A stretch of DNA of 36,535 nucleotides from Nitrospirota bacterium (GCA_016200355.1 JACQEY010000239.1:1-36535); one strand, 5' to 3'; shown: positions 24,554 to 33,624, counted from the first letter of the stretch. Notes: a model not told the origin generated them from the letters alone. A program made the numbers and translations.

Positions 24554-26474
24554 CCTGCAAATCTTCGTTGAGATGCTCGATGCCTGCGAGCGGGAAACCC
24601 TGCAAGGAGGCCTCGAACGCATCCTTGAATTTACGATAGCGGACCTTCACATTCGGAATGGCTACCTTCATTGCATTTGAATCCACTAACGCTTTGAGGG
24701 CGTCTGGCGTCGCCAGCTTGAGGTGTTCGAAGTTGACGATGATGTCCATGCGTGCCTGATTGGCCGCTTCCTTGATCCGCTTAATCAATTCCAAAGCATT
24801 CAGGCGATCAAGGGTACCCTCAAGATCCACGAACAGCGCAGCGAACTTATCATGCCGCTTGGCCTTGATGTGGAATATCAACTGTTGTGCCGAGAGCGTG
24901 TTCGGATCTAACGCCTGTTTCAGTGCATGCAGCGCGCTAGGAATCAATTGCTCCTTGTCCAACACCGGGAGCTTCGCTTGGAGATTCTTCAACACCCCCG
25001 CGAGCGGCGACAGGGACGCTTTGGGGCAGGTTCTCTTGACCAACTTCCGGAATTCCCGATTCATTTCCAATCGCGGAATGAATCGTTGACTCGTGCCCGA
25101 GAGCCGTTTCCAGATCGAGGGGATCGAATAGAACTCATGATTGGCCCAGTGGAATCCGTCCAGTAACTGCTCGACCGTCATCCGGCTCGGCTGGAACACC
25201 ACATGCTTGCCGTCGTACTTCGCCCAATCCCTATCGAAGATACGGCCGGACTTTTCGAAGCGGTCGAACAACTGCGTTCCAGGAAGAGGTGTCAACACGT
25301 TGAAGTACGCCAATTCCACCTTGTTCTTTGTCAAGAAATCGACGGCCCGTTCGAACACGGTCACATCGTCGCTGTCGAATCCGAATACGATCCCGGGATT
25401 CACCATGATCCCATAATCATGGAACATCTTGATCTCCTTGGAGAACTTCAGAACCCGGTTAAAGGGCTTGTTCGTTTCATCCAATGCATCTTCATCGAGC
25501 GATTCCATCCCGACGAAGACCGACACGCAGCCACTTTCTGCCGCAAGCTTGACCATCTCCTCGTCGTCAGCGAGGAACATCGTGGCCTGGCAGCCCCATT
25601 TAATCTTGAGCGGCTTCAGCGCGGCCCAGAGCTCACGACAATAGGCACGGTTGCTGTTGTGCAAGTCATCGACGAAGGCGACAATACTGCCGTCCTCGAT
25701 GCCGACCCGAATCCGAAGCGCGGTGAGCATGGCGCTCCACAGCGGCTCGTCGCCCAACCGCTCGACCAACTCGCTACGAATCCATCGCTGAACGTTTCGA
25801 AGCTCAGTGACCACTTCCTTCACCGGCCGGCGCCGCGTCGTCTTTCCGTTGAACGGGGACACGCTACAAAACTCGCAATCGAAATGGCACCCACGGGTCG
25901 TGAAACTACACTGTCTCGTCATGTACGAGTCGGGGCTTAGCAGTTCGACACGGGGACTCTTGTAATTCTCCAGAGAAGGGAAGGATGTCATCTTATACAT
26001 GCGCTGCATCTTTCCCGCCTCATAGTCCGCGACCAATTGCGGCCAGAGATCTTCGGCTTCTCCACAGACGATCGCATCCGCATGTTGAAGCGCTTCGTCG
26101 GGGCAGTAGGTGGGATGGACTCCTCCCATGACGATCGTCTTCCCTCTCTTGCGAAACTCTGCTGCGATCTCGTAGGCCCGGTGGGCATAGCAGGTAAACA
26201 TGGAGATGCCAACCATGTCGCAGGGAAAGTCGAAATCGATTTCGTGCACCGCTTCATCGACCAGACTGACTTCCCAATTCTCCGGCGTGTAGGCCGCAAT
26301 CGTCGGCAAACTCAGCTTGGGAAACCATACCGAACGGCGCTCAGAAGCGGTCAGTCGATAGGGATTGTTGAGCGGGTAGGGATCGACCAGTAAGAGCCGC
26401 TTGCCTGGTGCATGCTTGATCGTTGCCGTCTGCCCAATAAGCTGACTCTGCCGCACTGGTTGGATTAGCTCCAT
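24546..26474 (-). CDS. B12-binding radical SAM protein with C-terminal STAS-like domain
   Basis: The 642-residue protein has three parts. Residues about 25-150 match a cobalamin-binding (B12) domain (MVGISMFTCYAHRAY, IVMGGVHPTYCPDEAL). Residues about 185-460 form a radical SAM domain with the CxxxCxxC cluster motif CHFDCEFC (Cys196, 200, 203) and typical later motifs (GMESLDEDALDETNK, PGIVFGFDSD). Residues about 540-625 (LFVDLEGTLDRLNALELIKR, then FEHLKLATPDALKAL) resemble a STAS-like domain. B12 radical SAM enzymes methylate or rearrange unreactive carbons; the substrate here is unknown. The gene starts with a good aggagg site and overlaps lysA. Confidence 0.85.
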   Translation of the reverse strand: MELIQPVRQSQLIGQTATIKHAPGKRLLLVDPYPLNNPYRLTASERRSVWFPKLSLPTIAAYTPENWEVSLVDEAVHEIDFDFPCDMVGISMFTCYAHRAYEIAAEFRKRGKTIVMGGVHPTYCPDEALQHADAIVCGEAEDLWPQLVADYEAGKMQRMYKMTSFPSLENYKSPRVELLSPDSYMTRQCSFTTRGCHFDCEFCSVSPFNGKTTRRRPVKEVVTELRNVQRWIRSELVERLGDEPLWSAMLTALRIRVGIEDGSIVAFVDDLHNSNRAYCRELWAALKPLKIKWGCQATMFLADDEEMVKLAAESGCVSVFVGMESLDEDALDETNKPFNRVLKFSKEIKMFHDYGIMVNPGIVFGFDSDDVTVFERAVDFLTKNKVELAYFNVLTPLPGTQLFDRFEKSGRIFDRDWAKYDGKHVVFQPSRMTVEQLLDGFHWANHEFYSIPSIWKRLSGTSQRFIPRLEMNREFRKLVKRTCPKASLSPLAGVLKNLQAKLPVLDKEQLIPSALHALKQALDPNTLSAQQLIFHIKAKRHDKFAALFVDLEGTLDRLNALELIKRIKEAANQARMDIIVNFEHLKLATPDALKALVDSNAMKVAIPNVKVRYRKFKDAFEASLQGFPLAGIEHLNEDLQDA

Positions 26475-26564
26475 GAATTGATCCTCCTCACCTCTATCCA
26501 GCTGAGATTGTCAATACGTTCGTTGAAATGTTCTGCGCTGCGCTCGTGGTTGTCTCACGCCGTC

Positions 26565-26643
26565 CCTTCGACTACGCTCAGGACGGACTTCTTCGTCGGA
26601 GCGAACTTCGGCCCTGCCCGCTCTGTCCTGAGCCTGTCGAAGG
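26565..26643. repeat. REP-like inverted repeat
   Basis: The left arm ccttcgactacgctcaggac (26565-26584) and right arm gtcctgagcctgtcgaagg (26625-26643) are inverted copies that share 17 bases around a 2-3 bp centre. Such ccttcgacaggctcaggac units are common dispersed repeats in bacterial genomes. This one lies in the 279-bp gap that separates the arginine and lysine blocks. Confidence 0.75.
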
Positions 26644-26753
26644 ATCGGCCTCGATAGCCGTAAGAACCTGTGCCATCCCTGCACAGCCGTTTACGCAATT
26701 AGGTAGTATAGCTTTATCCGGCTACACAGGTCCAGCAAATGACAGCCTCAACA

Positions 26754-27020
26754 TTACCGGGTTCCCACCGGTTGTACCGAGGGGAGATCGACATCCTGCC
26801 CCTGTAGCATTAGGTCCGGTTGTGATTCGGTCGATTCGGCTGCCGCTGCGGCCTCATGCTGTTTCTTTTCAAGCGCCTCTAACTTCTTTTGCCGCTCAAT
26901 GGTCGGAGTCACACCGACCATTTCAGGAGGAATCGGCGACCCCACGGTCCCGCAGGCCACCAACATTCCCATCGTCATACCCACGACGATAAACGTTGCT
27001 TGCGGCCTCCGCACCGTCAT
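26754..27020 (-). CDS. Small lipoprotein, LptM (YifL)-like
   Basis: The 88-residue protein has a signal peptide with lipobox LVAC and the mature start CGTVGSPIPPE, similar to the conserved CGxxGP start of LptM/YifL-type lipoproteins, which in Enterobacteria are encoded next to lysA/dapF. The rest is a charged, Gln- and Glu-rich tail. The ATG at 27020 overlaps the argH stop by 4 bp (ATGA). LptM assists maturation of LptD; whether this protein does so is inference. In this window it sits between argH and the lysine block. Confidence 0.65.
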   Translation of the reverse strand: MTVRRPQATFIVVGMTMGMLVACGTVGSPIPPEMVGVTPTIERQKKLEALEKKQHEAAAAAESTESQPDLMLQGQDVDLPSVQPVGTR

Positions 27021-28429
27021 GAGAACATCCTCTCGAGTTCTTGAATGCGCTGTTCCACTCTCGCTCGGGCAGTGCCGCCTACCTGAGACTTCCGATCGAT
27101 GGCGGAAGTGACTGTCAACCGAGCGAACAGACCCTTTTCAATTCGTTCGGAAAATGTCCGCAGCTCCTCAAGCGAGAAACTCGTGAGTTCGCGGCCTTGA
27201 TCCAGTGCAGCCCGCACCAGCCGGCCCGTGATCGCATGCGCCTCGCGAAATGGTACGCCCCTGGTCACAAGGTAGTCCGCCACTTCCGTGGCCAGCATCC
27301 CACCACCCTGAACCGCTTGCTTGAGAACGTCCCGGTTGACGGTGAGTCGGCGCATCAGTTCCGTCAAGACTTTCACCGAGGCAGTGACGGTATCGAGGGC
27401 ATCGAAGAGTGCCGGTTTATCTTCCTGAAGATCTCGATTATAGCTCAAGGGGAGAGCCTTGAGCGTCGTCAACAGATTGACCAAATGGCCATAGACCCGC
27501 CCCGTCTTGCCTCGCACCAATTCCGGCACATCGGGATTCTTCTTCTGCGGCATCATACTGCTCCCGGTACAGAAGGCGTCGGGAAGCTCAACGAATTGAA
27601 ACTCCTGGGACGACCAGAGAATTAATTCTTCACTGAGCCGGGACAGGTGCATCATCGTGATCGACAGCGCCGAGGCCACCTCGATGATGAAGTCCCGATC
27701 GGACACGGCATCGAGACTGTTTTGCGTCACGGAGGGAAAGCCCAACAGACCAGCGATGAACCGGCGATCGAGTGGGTAGTTCGTCCCCGCAAGTGCGCCG
27801 GACCCCAACGGCATGACATTCAAGCGCATTGATGCATCGCGAAATCGCCCCTTGTCCCGCTCGATCATTTCCACATAGGCCAAGAGATGATGCGCGAACA
27901 GCACCGGCTGGGCACGCTGGAGATGCGTATAGCCCGGCATGGCAACCGTTCGATTCGCCTTTCCCTTCGCCACCAAAACCCGCTGAAAGTTTTCCAGATG
28001 CTCCACGAGCTGACTGAGGTGATCCCGCATATAGAGCCGAATATCCAGCGCGACCTGGTCATTCCGGCTCCGGCCCGTGTGCAACTTGCCGCCGAGCGGA
28101 CCGATCAATTCTGTCAGCCGGCGCTCGATCGCCATGTGAATATCTTCATCCTGCGGGGTAAAGCGAAAGCGGCCCCGATCCAGTTCCGTCTTCACCGACT
28201 CCAGGCCCCGCACGATCGTCCTGGTTTCAGAGGCGGTCAACACGCGCGCCTTCCCTAACGTCTTGCAATGGGCGATGCTACCCTGAATGTCATAGACGTA
28301 GAGACGGCGATCGACCGACACAGATACGGTGAACGATTCCACCAACCGGTTCGTCTTGTGTCTGAACCGCCCGCTCCAAGCTTTTCCACCTTCCGGCGTG
28401 GCAGGGCTGCGGCCCGTTGCTCGTGCCAT
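27017..28429 (-). CDS. argH: Argininosuccinate lyase
   Basis: ArgH splits argininosuccinate to arginine and fumarate. The 470-residue protein carries the fumarase/aspartase signature GSSMMPQKKNPD near residue 285, plus HTGRSRNDQVALDIR near residue 100 and YTHLQRAQP. The ATG (28427-28429) shares one base with the argG stop (TGATG), so translation is probably coupled. Confidence 0.96.
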   Translation of the reverse strand: MARATGRSPATPEGGKAWSGRFRHKTNRLVESFTVSVSVDRRLYVYDIQGSIAHCKTLGKARVLTASETRTIVRGLESVKTELDRGRFRFTPQDEDIHMAIERRLTELIGPLGGKLHTGRSRNDQVALDIRLYMRDHLSQLVEHLENFQRVLVAKGKANRTVAMPGYTHLQRAQPVLFAHHLLAYVEMIERDKGRFRDASMRLNVMPLGSGALAGTNYPLDRRFIAGLLGFPSVTQNSLDAVSDRDFIIEVASALSITMMHLSRLSEELILWSSQEFQFVELPDAFCTGSSMMPQKKNPDVPELVRGKTGRVYGHLVNLLTTLKALPLSYNRDLQEDKPALFDALDTVTASVKVLTELMRRLTVNRDVLKQAVQGGGMLATEVADYLVTRGVPFREAHAITGRLVRAALDQGRELTSFSLEELRTFSERIEKGLFARLTVTSAIDRKSQVGGTARARVEQRIQELERMFS

Positions 28430-29640
28430 CAGGAGGAGGCCTTCTTTCTTTGGGCTCTGATTTTCAGCCGCAACGCGTTCAACCGAATAAAACCCTCGGC
28501 ATCTTTCTGGTTATAGACTTCATCCTCTTCAAATGTTGCGATGTCGAGACGATAGAGCGAATTCTTCGACTTGCGTCCAGCCAATGTGCAACTCCCCTTA
28601 TAGAGCTTCACCCGCGCCGTGCCGGTCACGTCCTTCTGCGCCGCATCGATCGAGGTTTGAAGCATCTCTCGTTCAGGGCTGAACCAATAGCCGTTGTAAA
28701 TCAGATCGGCGAACCTCGGGATCAAACTGTCCCTGAAGTGCAACACCTCGCGATCCATTGTCAACGACTCGATTCCGCGATGCGCCACATGGAGGATCGT
28801 CCCGCCCGGAGTTTCATAGACCCCGCGAGATTTCATTCCGACGTAGCGATTCTCCACCAGATCGACACGCCCAACTCCATGTGCGCCGCCCAACTTGTTG
28901 AGGTGCGCCAACAACGTCGCCGGGCTCATCTTCTTGCCGTCGACAGCCACCGGATTACCCGCCTCGTAGTCAATCTCGACTTCGAGTGGCTTGTTCGGCG
29001 CCTGCTCCGGCGACACCGTCATTTGAAAGATTTCATCCGGCGGGGATTCCCAAGGATCTTCGAGAATGCCGCCCTCATAACTCACATGGAACAAATTCAG
29101 ATCCATGCTATAGGGCTTGGCTTTCGTTGCCGTCACGGGAATGCCGTGCCGATCGGCATACTCGATCAATTCGCGCCGCGACTTCATCGTCCATTCACGC
29201 CAAGGCGCGATGATCTTGAGACTTGGAGCCAGCGCCGTATAGGTCAGCTCGAACCGCACTTGGTCGTTGCCCTTTCCGGTGGAGCCATGCGACACCGCCT
29301 CGGCGCCTTCTTTGAGCGCAATCTCAGCCTGACGCCGCGCAATGAGGGGCCGCGCGATCGAGGTCCCGAGCAGATAACAGCCTTCGTATATGGCATTCCC
29401 GCGTAACATCGGAAAGACATAGTCTTTCACAAAGGTCTCGCGCAGATCCTCGACATAGACCTTTTTCACGCCGAGCTTTTGCGCCTTTGCCTTGATCGCT
29501 TGCAGATCTTCGCCTTGCCCAAGATCGGCGCAGAACGCGATCACCTCGCAGTCGTAAGTTTCTTGCAGCCACTTCAAGATCACAGAGGTATCGAGTCCGC
29601 CTGAATAGGCCAGCACCACTTTCTTGATGACACGACTCAT
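28429..29640 (-). CDS. argG: Argininosuccinate synthase
   Basis: ArgG joins citrulline and aspartate with ATP. The 403-residue protein starts with the ATP-pyrophosphatase P-loop [17 protein letters not shown], then [14 protein letters not shown] and other conserved segments. Its ATG at 29640 overlaps the argF stop by 4 bp, continuing the coupled arg cluster. Confidence 0.97.
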   Translation of the reverse strand: MSRVIKKVVLAYSGGLDTSVILKWLQETYDCEVIAFCADLGQGEDLQAIKAKAQKLGVKKVYVEDLRETFVKDYVFPMLRGNAIYEGCYLLGTSIARPLIARRQAEIALKEGAEAVSHGSTGKGNDQVRFELTYTALAPSLKIIAPWREWTMKSRRELIEYADRHGIPVTATKAKPYSMDLNLFHVSYEGGILEDPWESPPDEIFQMTVSPEQAPNKPLEVEIDYEAGNPVAVDGKKMSPATLLAHLNKLGGAHGVGRVDLVENRYVGMKSRGVYETPGGTILHVAHRGIESLTMDREVLHFRDSLIPRFADLIYNGYWFSPEREMLQTSIDAAQKDVTGTARVKLYKGSCTLAGRKSKNSLYRLDIATFEEDEVYNQKDAEGFIRLNALRLKIRAQRKKASS

Positions 29641-30623
29641 CGTCTCGTTCGACTCCTCTTGCCTAATAGGTTCGTTAAGATGGCCTTCTGCATATGCAAC
29701 CGATTCTCTGCCTGGTCAATGATGACCGACTGCGGACCATCCAGGACGTCGGCACTGATTTCTTCACCCCGGTGGGCGGGTAAACAATGCATGACGATCG
29801 CATCGGGCTTGGCGCGATGCAACAGGCGGCTGTTCACTTGATAGGGCGCCAAGACTTTTAATCGTCGCGCATGCTCCCGCTCACGTCCCATGCTGATCCA
29901 GACGTCGGTGTAAATGACGTCCGCTTCCTTCGCCGCGATATGAGGGTCGTGCCCGATCTCGATCACCGCACCAGTTTTTGCCGCTTCCACTCTAGCCCGA
30001 TCCACAACATGCTGCTCCGGCTGATACCCCTCCGGACAACCGAGGGTGATGGTCATCCCCATCTTCGCCGCTGCCTCGATCAATGAATTCGCCACATTAT
30101 TGCCGTCGCCGATATAGGCGATCTTGATCCCCTGCAATCGGCCCTTCTTCTCACGAATGGTCAAGAGGTCTGAGAGGGCCTGACAAGGATGGCTCAGATC
30201 GGTCAGCCCATTGATCACCGGCATCGTCGCTTCCCGCGCCCATTCCTCCACGATCGCGTGGTCATAGGTGCGGATGACGATCGCGTCGAGATAGCGCGAC
30301 AATACACGCGCCGTATCGGCGACACTTTCTCCGCGCGAGAGTTGGATGTCGGCCATGGGCAGGACCAGAGCATGGCCACCCAACTGGTTCATGCCGGCCT
30401 CGAACGACACCCGCGTTCTCGTCGAGGGTTTCTGGAACAGGAGCCCCAACGTCCTCCCTGGCAACAGTGGATGAAGAACCCCGCGTTGCTGCTTGTCTTT
30501 CAACAGAGCCGCCGATGCCAGCAAACCCTCCACCTCCGCCTTGCTGAGGGCCGCCACATCCAGAAAATCTTTTTTGCCGGCCCGCAGGCCTGTCGCTCGT
30601 GTGGTCATTCCGGTTGTGTCCAT
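29637..30623 (-). CDS. argF: Ornithine carbamoyltransferase
   Basis: ArgF makes citrulline from ornithine and carbamoyl phosphate. Motifs are [11 protein letters not shown] (carbamoyl phosphate binding), [11 protein letters not shown] and [11 protein letters not shown]. The ORF track begins at a GTG (30656) inside argD, which adds an unlikely basic N-terminus; I prefer ATG 30623 (MDTTGM) 17 bp after the argD stop, with ATG 30608 possible. Neither has a strong ribosome site. Product about 328 residues. Confidence 0.93.
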   Translation of the reverse strand: MDTTGMTTRATGLRAGKKDFLDVAALSKAEVEGLLASAALLKDKQQRGVLHPLLPGRTLGLLFQKPSTRTRVSFEAGMNQLGGHALVLPMADIQLSRGESVADTARVLSRYLDAIVIRTYDHAIVEEWAREATMPVINGLTDLSHPCQALSDLLTIREKKGRLQGIKIAYIGDGNNVANSLIEAAAKMGMTITLGCPEGYQPEQHVVDRARVEAAKTGAVIEIGHDPHIAAKEADVIYTDVWISMGREREHARRLKVLAPYQVNSRLLHRAKPDAIVMHCLPAHRGEEISADVLDGPQSVIIDQAENRLHMQKAILTNLLGKRSRTRR

Positions 30624-30639
30624 TCGGCGGGAATATGCT

Positions 30640-31836
30640 TTATGCCGCCTGTTCACTGAAAATCTGACCGAGCGTATCGATCAAGCGATCGATTTCCAGT
30701 TGAGTGATGATGAGGGGCGGCACGAACCGCAGCACATGCTCACCGGTCCCATTGATCAAAATGCCTCGTGCCAAACACTCGCTCACGATGGTTTTCCCAT
30801 CCATATCGAGATCCATCCCCTGCAAGAGACCGAGACCACGCACCTCTCGCACCACCCGATGTCGCGCCTTACAATCGGATAAGCCCTTCGCAAAATACTC
30901 TCCCATTTGGCGCGCATGATCGAGTACCTTGCCCTCCAGCAAAGCACGACAGACGGCCAAGCCAGCCGCGCAAGCGAGCGGATTGCCGCCGAAAGTCGAG
31001 GCGTGACTGCCAGGTGAGAAGGCCTTTGCGACAGAGTCCGTCGCAAGACAGGCCCCGATAGGCACGCCGCCGCCCAATCCTTTTGCCAAGGTCATGATGT
31101 CCGGCTGCACCCCCAATTGCTCGTAAGCGAACAGCGTCCCAGTGCGTCCCATCCCGGTCTGTATTTCATCGAACATCAACAGCACATCTTTTTTCGAGCA
31201 CAGATCTCTTACCTGCTTCAAATACTCACGATCCGCGACGTAGACGCCCCCCTCACCCTGAATCGGCTCAAGCAGAATTGCCGCGGTCTTGTCGGTCACG
31301 GACCGTTCCAGTTCTTCCAGATTATTGAAGGCGACATAGCGAAAACCCGGGAGCAACGGCTCGTAGTCCTTCTGTACTTTCTCCTGGCCCGTTGCCGTCA
31401 ATGTCGCGAACGTCCGCCCGTGGAACGAGTTCTTCATCGTCACGATCTCGAACCTCCCGGCCCCATACTTGTCATGGGAATACAGGCGGGCCAGCTTGAT
31501 CGCCGCTTCATTCGCCTCCGCCCCGCTGTTGCAAAAGAACACCTTGTCGGCAAACGAGTGATCCACCAGCATCTGCGCCAGTTTCACTTGCGGTTCGGTG
31601 TAATAGAGGTTCGAGGTATGGATCAGCTGCGCAGCTTGGCGCTGGATCGCCTGAACCAGATCAGGATGGCCATGCCCGAGGACGTTCACCGCAATCCCGC
31701 CGACGAAATCGAGGTACTCTCGCCCCTCGAGATCGTACACCTTCGTCCCACGCCCTCGCACGATCGAGAGCGGTTGACGCGTATAGGTCTGCATCAAATA
31801 ACGTGCGGCGTCCTGCTTCAGTTCTTCTGTCGGCAT
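30640..31836 (-). CDS. argD: Acetylornithine aminotransferase
   Basis: ArgD transfers an amino group to N-acetylglutamate semialdehyde, and related enzymes also serve lysine synthesis. The protein has the class III PLP pattern: FCNSGAEANEAAIKLAR, LFDEIQTGMGRTG and the PLP lysine in LAKGLGGGVPIGA. From ATG 31836 (MPTEELKQDA) the product is 398 residues; the ORF track extends 40 codons upstream into non-coding sequence. It is the first gene of the arginine group; its promoter must lie in the 144-bp gap before the divergent DUF2628 gene. Confidence 0.93.
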   Translation of the reverse strand: MPTEELKQDAARYLMQTYTRQPLSIVRGRGTKVYDLEGREYLDFVGGIAVNVLGHGHPDLVQAIQRQAAQLIHTSNLYYTEPQVKLAQMLVDHSFADKVFFCNSGAEANEAAIKLARLYSHDKYGAGRFEIVTMKNSFHGRTFATLTATGQEKVQKDYEPLLPGFRYVAFNNLEELERSVTDKTAAILLEPIQGEGGVYVADREYLKQVRDLCSKKDVLLMFDEIQTGMGRTGTLFAYEQLGVQPDIMTLAKGLGGGVPIGACLATDSVAKAFSPGSHASTFGGNPLACAAGLAVCRALLEGKVLDHARQMGEYFAKGLSDCKARHRVVREVRGLGLLQGMDLDMDGKTIVSECLARGILINGTGEHVLRFVPPLIITQLEIDRLIDTLGQIFSEQAA

Positions 31837-31980
31837 GACAGACGTATCCCTTCGTAAAGCAAGGGAAAGTAGCATAGGCTTGTCGGTGGAATCAACTTGG
31901 ATGAAGCAGTGGAGTGTGTGAGGCGCAGTCACGTCGCTTCTTTGCCCAGGTGGCACCTACATTGTGATACTCTCGGGTGG

Positions 31981-32631
31981 ATGAAACTCTGCGCACAGTG
32001 CCAACAGCAGAACCAAGACGACTCCAAATTCTGCTACCAGTGCGGAACCGCACTTGCCGTCGAGCCTGAACCACCGATCGCGAGCCCCGTGGCCCCCGCC
32101 ACCCCTACAATCCATCCCGATGAACATCTCTGGCGCCAATTCATCGGCCCCTACGCCGATCAATATCTGAAACATTTTAAAAAGTTTGGATTAGGGGGAG
32201 AACCGAAGTTCGCCCTGACGTGGAATTGGCCGGCCTTTCTCTATATTTCCTTCCTCTGGTTTCTCTACCGAAAAATGTATGTGTACGCGGCGGTCTACGC
32301 CCTCGGTCCGATGATCTCGACCTACTTGACCGGCGATATGACCGTGGGTCTCGTCTGGAGCATCATGGCCGGAGCGACCGCGAATTATGTGTATTACTGG
32401 CACTGCCGTGAACGTATCGGTGAGATCAAGAAGAGCGCAGGGATCGATCCGGCAAAGCAGGATGAAGCACTGAGGGAGGCTGGAGGAGTCCAGCCCTATG
32501 TGATCTGGATCGGAGTCGCCTTGTACGTGTTATTCGCAATCACCATGTTCAAAATGCTTCAGGATGGCCTGCCGGATGGTGAACGGCCGCTAGAGAAGCC
32601 AGCAAAACCGACTGCAGCGAGCAGCGTGTAA
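31981..32631 (+). CDS. Zinc-ribbon membrane protein of the DUF2628 type
   Basis: From ATG 31981 the product is 216 residues. It begins with a zinc ribbon (CAQCQQQN...FCYQCG), a Pro-rich linker, then a DUF2628-like region: ALTWNWPAFLYISFLWFLYRKMY, and three or four hydrophobic segments to LYVLFAITMFKML. Such proteins sit in the inner membrane; their function is unknown. The ORF start at 31897 adds 28 codons without support. The start has a gggtgg site close by. Confidence 0.75.
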   Translation: MKLCAQCQQQNQDDSKFCYQCGTALAVEPEPPIASPVAPATPTIHPDEHLWRQFIGPYADQYLKHFKKFGLGGEPKFALTWNWPAFLYISFLWFLYRKMYVYAAVYALGPMISTYLTGDMTVGLVWSIMAGATANYVYYWHCRERIGEIKKSAGIDPAKQDEALREAGGVQPYVIWIGVALYVLFAITMFKMLQDGLPDGERPLEKPAKPTAASSV

Positions 32632-32731
32632 GTATGGGTGCGCTTGCGTCTGTATGGTGTCAGCCGGTCGGTGCCGTGGGCAATTGAGCCAACAATCCTC
32701 TTCCCACATTTCATTTTTCTGCATCGAAGTA

Positions 32732-32746
32732 TCAAGTCAAGCAACG
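32732..32746 (+). repeat. 15-bp core repeat, copy 1
   Basis: This copy of TCAAGTCAAGCAACG lies about 31 bp before the DUF433 promoter -35 site. The wider 19-mer AGTATCAAGTCAAGCAACG (32728-32746) is identical to that of copy 3. All three copies lie in gaps between accessory modules. Confidence 0.8.
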
Positions 32747-32762
32747 ATCCCATCGCGCGTCA

Positions 32763-32791
32763 TTGACCCACCAAGTGAGGCTTGCTAATAT
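32763..32791 (+). promoter_or_regulatory. Predicted promoter of the DUF433/DUF5615 module
   Basis: A -35 box TTGACC (32763-32768) and a -10 box TAATAT (32786-32791) are separated by 17 bp, near the sigma-70 consensus. It lies 51 bases before the DUF433 ATG. Confidence 0.6.
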
Positions 32792-32841
32792 GAGCACGTC
32801 GTCGTGTGTGAGCCACGATGTCCGCTCTTGGAGGGTCGTCC

Positions 32842-33066
32842 ATGCGCTACGAACGAATCAGCATCGATCCGCAGATCTGTAGCGGCAAACCCTGTATTCG
32901 TGGGACTCGAATTATGGTGACGAACATCCTCGGGTTGATCGCCGGGGGCTACACGAACGAGCAGATTCTTCACACCTACCCGGAGCTGACCCGCGAAGAT
33001 CTTGCCGCCGCGCTGGACTATGTCAGTCACGTGGTCGACGAAGACAAAGTGATTCCTCGTGCCTGA
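32842..33066 (+). CDS. DUF433 protein, putative antitoxin
   Basis: The 74-residue product (MRYERISIDPQICSGKPCIRGTRI) matches DUF433, a small winged or helix-turn-helix-like family often encoded before DUF5615 (Mut7-C/PIN-like) proteins. The pair is thought to act as a toxin-antitoxin or RNA-linked module, with this protein the antitoxin and operon regulator. I start at ATG 32842 because a ggagg site precedes it; the ORF track begins 8 codons earlier. Its stop overlaps the DUF5615-like frame by 8 bp. Confidence 0.85.
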   Translation: MRYERISIDPQICSGKPCIRGTRIMVTNILGLIAGGYTNEQILHTYPELTREDLAAALDYVSHVVDEDKVIPRA

Positions 33067-33436
33067 GGCACTCACCGGTCTGCTGGATCAAAATGTCCCC
33101 CGTGCAATCGCTCACTGGCTCCGCGCCCGACGCGCACCGTGAACGATCTACCATACCTCAGATGTCGCCCTGTCGGGACGTCCCGATGCAGAAGTCTTTG
33201 CCTGGACGCAGCACCGACACGCCATCATTGTGACCTTCGACGAAGACTTCGCCGATCAACGGTCCTTTCCCATGGGCTCCCACGCAGGGATCATCCGGCT
33301 CCGAGTCTGGCCGACCACCATCGAAGAAACCCAAGACGCGCTCGAGCGACTCCTCGCAGAAGTGCCCGATGCGGAACTCGCGGGGGCACTCGTCATCATC
33401 GACCGTGACGCGATTAGGGTCCGTCGGGGTCAATAA
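33059..33436 (+). pseudogene. DUF5615 (PIN-like) putative toxin, interrupted by an in-frame TGA
   Basis: One reading frame from GTG 33059 to the stop at 33436 encodes a DUF5615-like protein: LLDQNVPRAIAHWLRARR, then after one TGA (33140-33142) TIYHTSDVALSGRPDAEVFAW and IIVTFDEDFADQRS. The frame does not shift; only codon 28 is TGA. As I recall the family, this position is often Trp (TGG), so one G-to-A change would explain it. The ORF track shows only the later piece (33230 on). The conserved acidic residues (DQN, DED) remain. Most likely the toxin is inactive, while its DUF433 partner is intact. Confidence 0.8.
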
Positions 33437-33530
33437 TCTGTAGGCTATGTCATTGGGACGTTCTGCAACATCTGTCATGTCGTGTGACCGTGGAAGCATG
33501 AATCGACCGGGCGACTAGAAGCAGCAGGTC

Positions 33531-33545
33531 TCAAGTCAAGCAACG
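33531..33545 (+). repeat. 15-bp core repeat, copy 2
   Basis: This copy of TCAAGTCAAGCAACG lies between the broken DUF5615 gene and the Phd/RelE module, 34 bp before the -35 box of the Phd promoter. The bases after the core (accccacctcgc) are related to those after copy 1 (atcccatcgcgc). Confidence 0.8.
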
Positions 33546-33564
33546 ACCCCACCTCGCACGCCCC

Positions 33565-33593
33565 TTGAGTCTGTGAAAATTATGCGCTATATT
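33565..33593 (+). promoter_or_regulatory. Predicted promoter of the Phd/RelE module
   Basis: A -35 box TTGAGT (33565-33570) and -10 box TATATT (33588-33593) are separated by 17 bp. The promoter overlaps the operator palindrome described next, as expected for antitoxin autoregulation. Confidence 0.7.
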
Positions 33594-33612
33594 ATGCGTA
33601 CAATTTATCACA
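33572..33612. promoter_or_regulatory. Probable operator palindrome of the Phd/RelE module
   Basis: TGTGAAAATT (33572-33581) and AATTTATCACA (33602-33612) are inverted copies with one extra base. Between them two direct copies of ATTATGCG lie 12 bp apart (33579 and 33591). This nested pattern over the promoter is typical of operators bound by Phd/YefM-type antitoxins. It is inferred from layout only. Confidence 0.6.
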
Positions 33613-33624
33613 ATGAGGTGCGCC

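Noticed and set aside
28417-29406. 329-residue plus ORF over argG
   Set aside because: It is antisense to argG, rich in His and Arg, without any family match.
33140-33142. Selenocysteine at the TGA of the DUF5615 gene
   Set aside because: No SECIS-like hairpin is obvious after the codon and the family has no selenoprotein members I know of; a nonsense change is simpler.
33230-33436. ORF 33230-33436 as an independent small gene
   Set aside because: It starts in the middle of a DUF5615 fold and continues the frame of the upstream part through one TGA.
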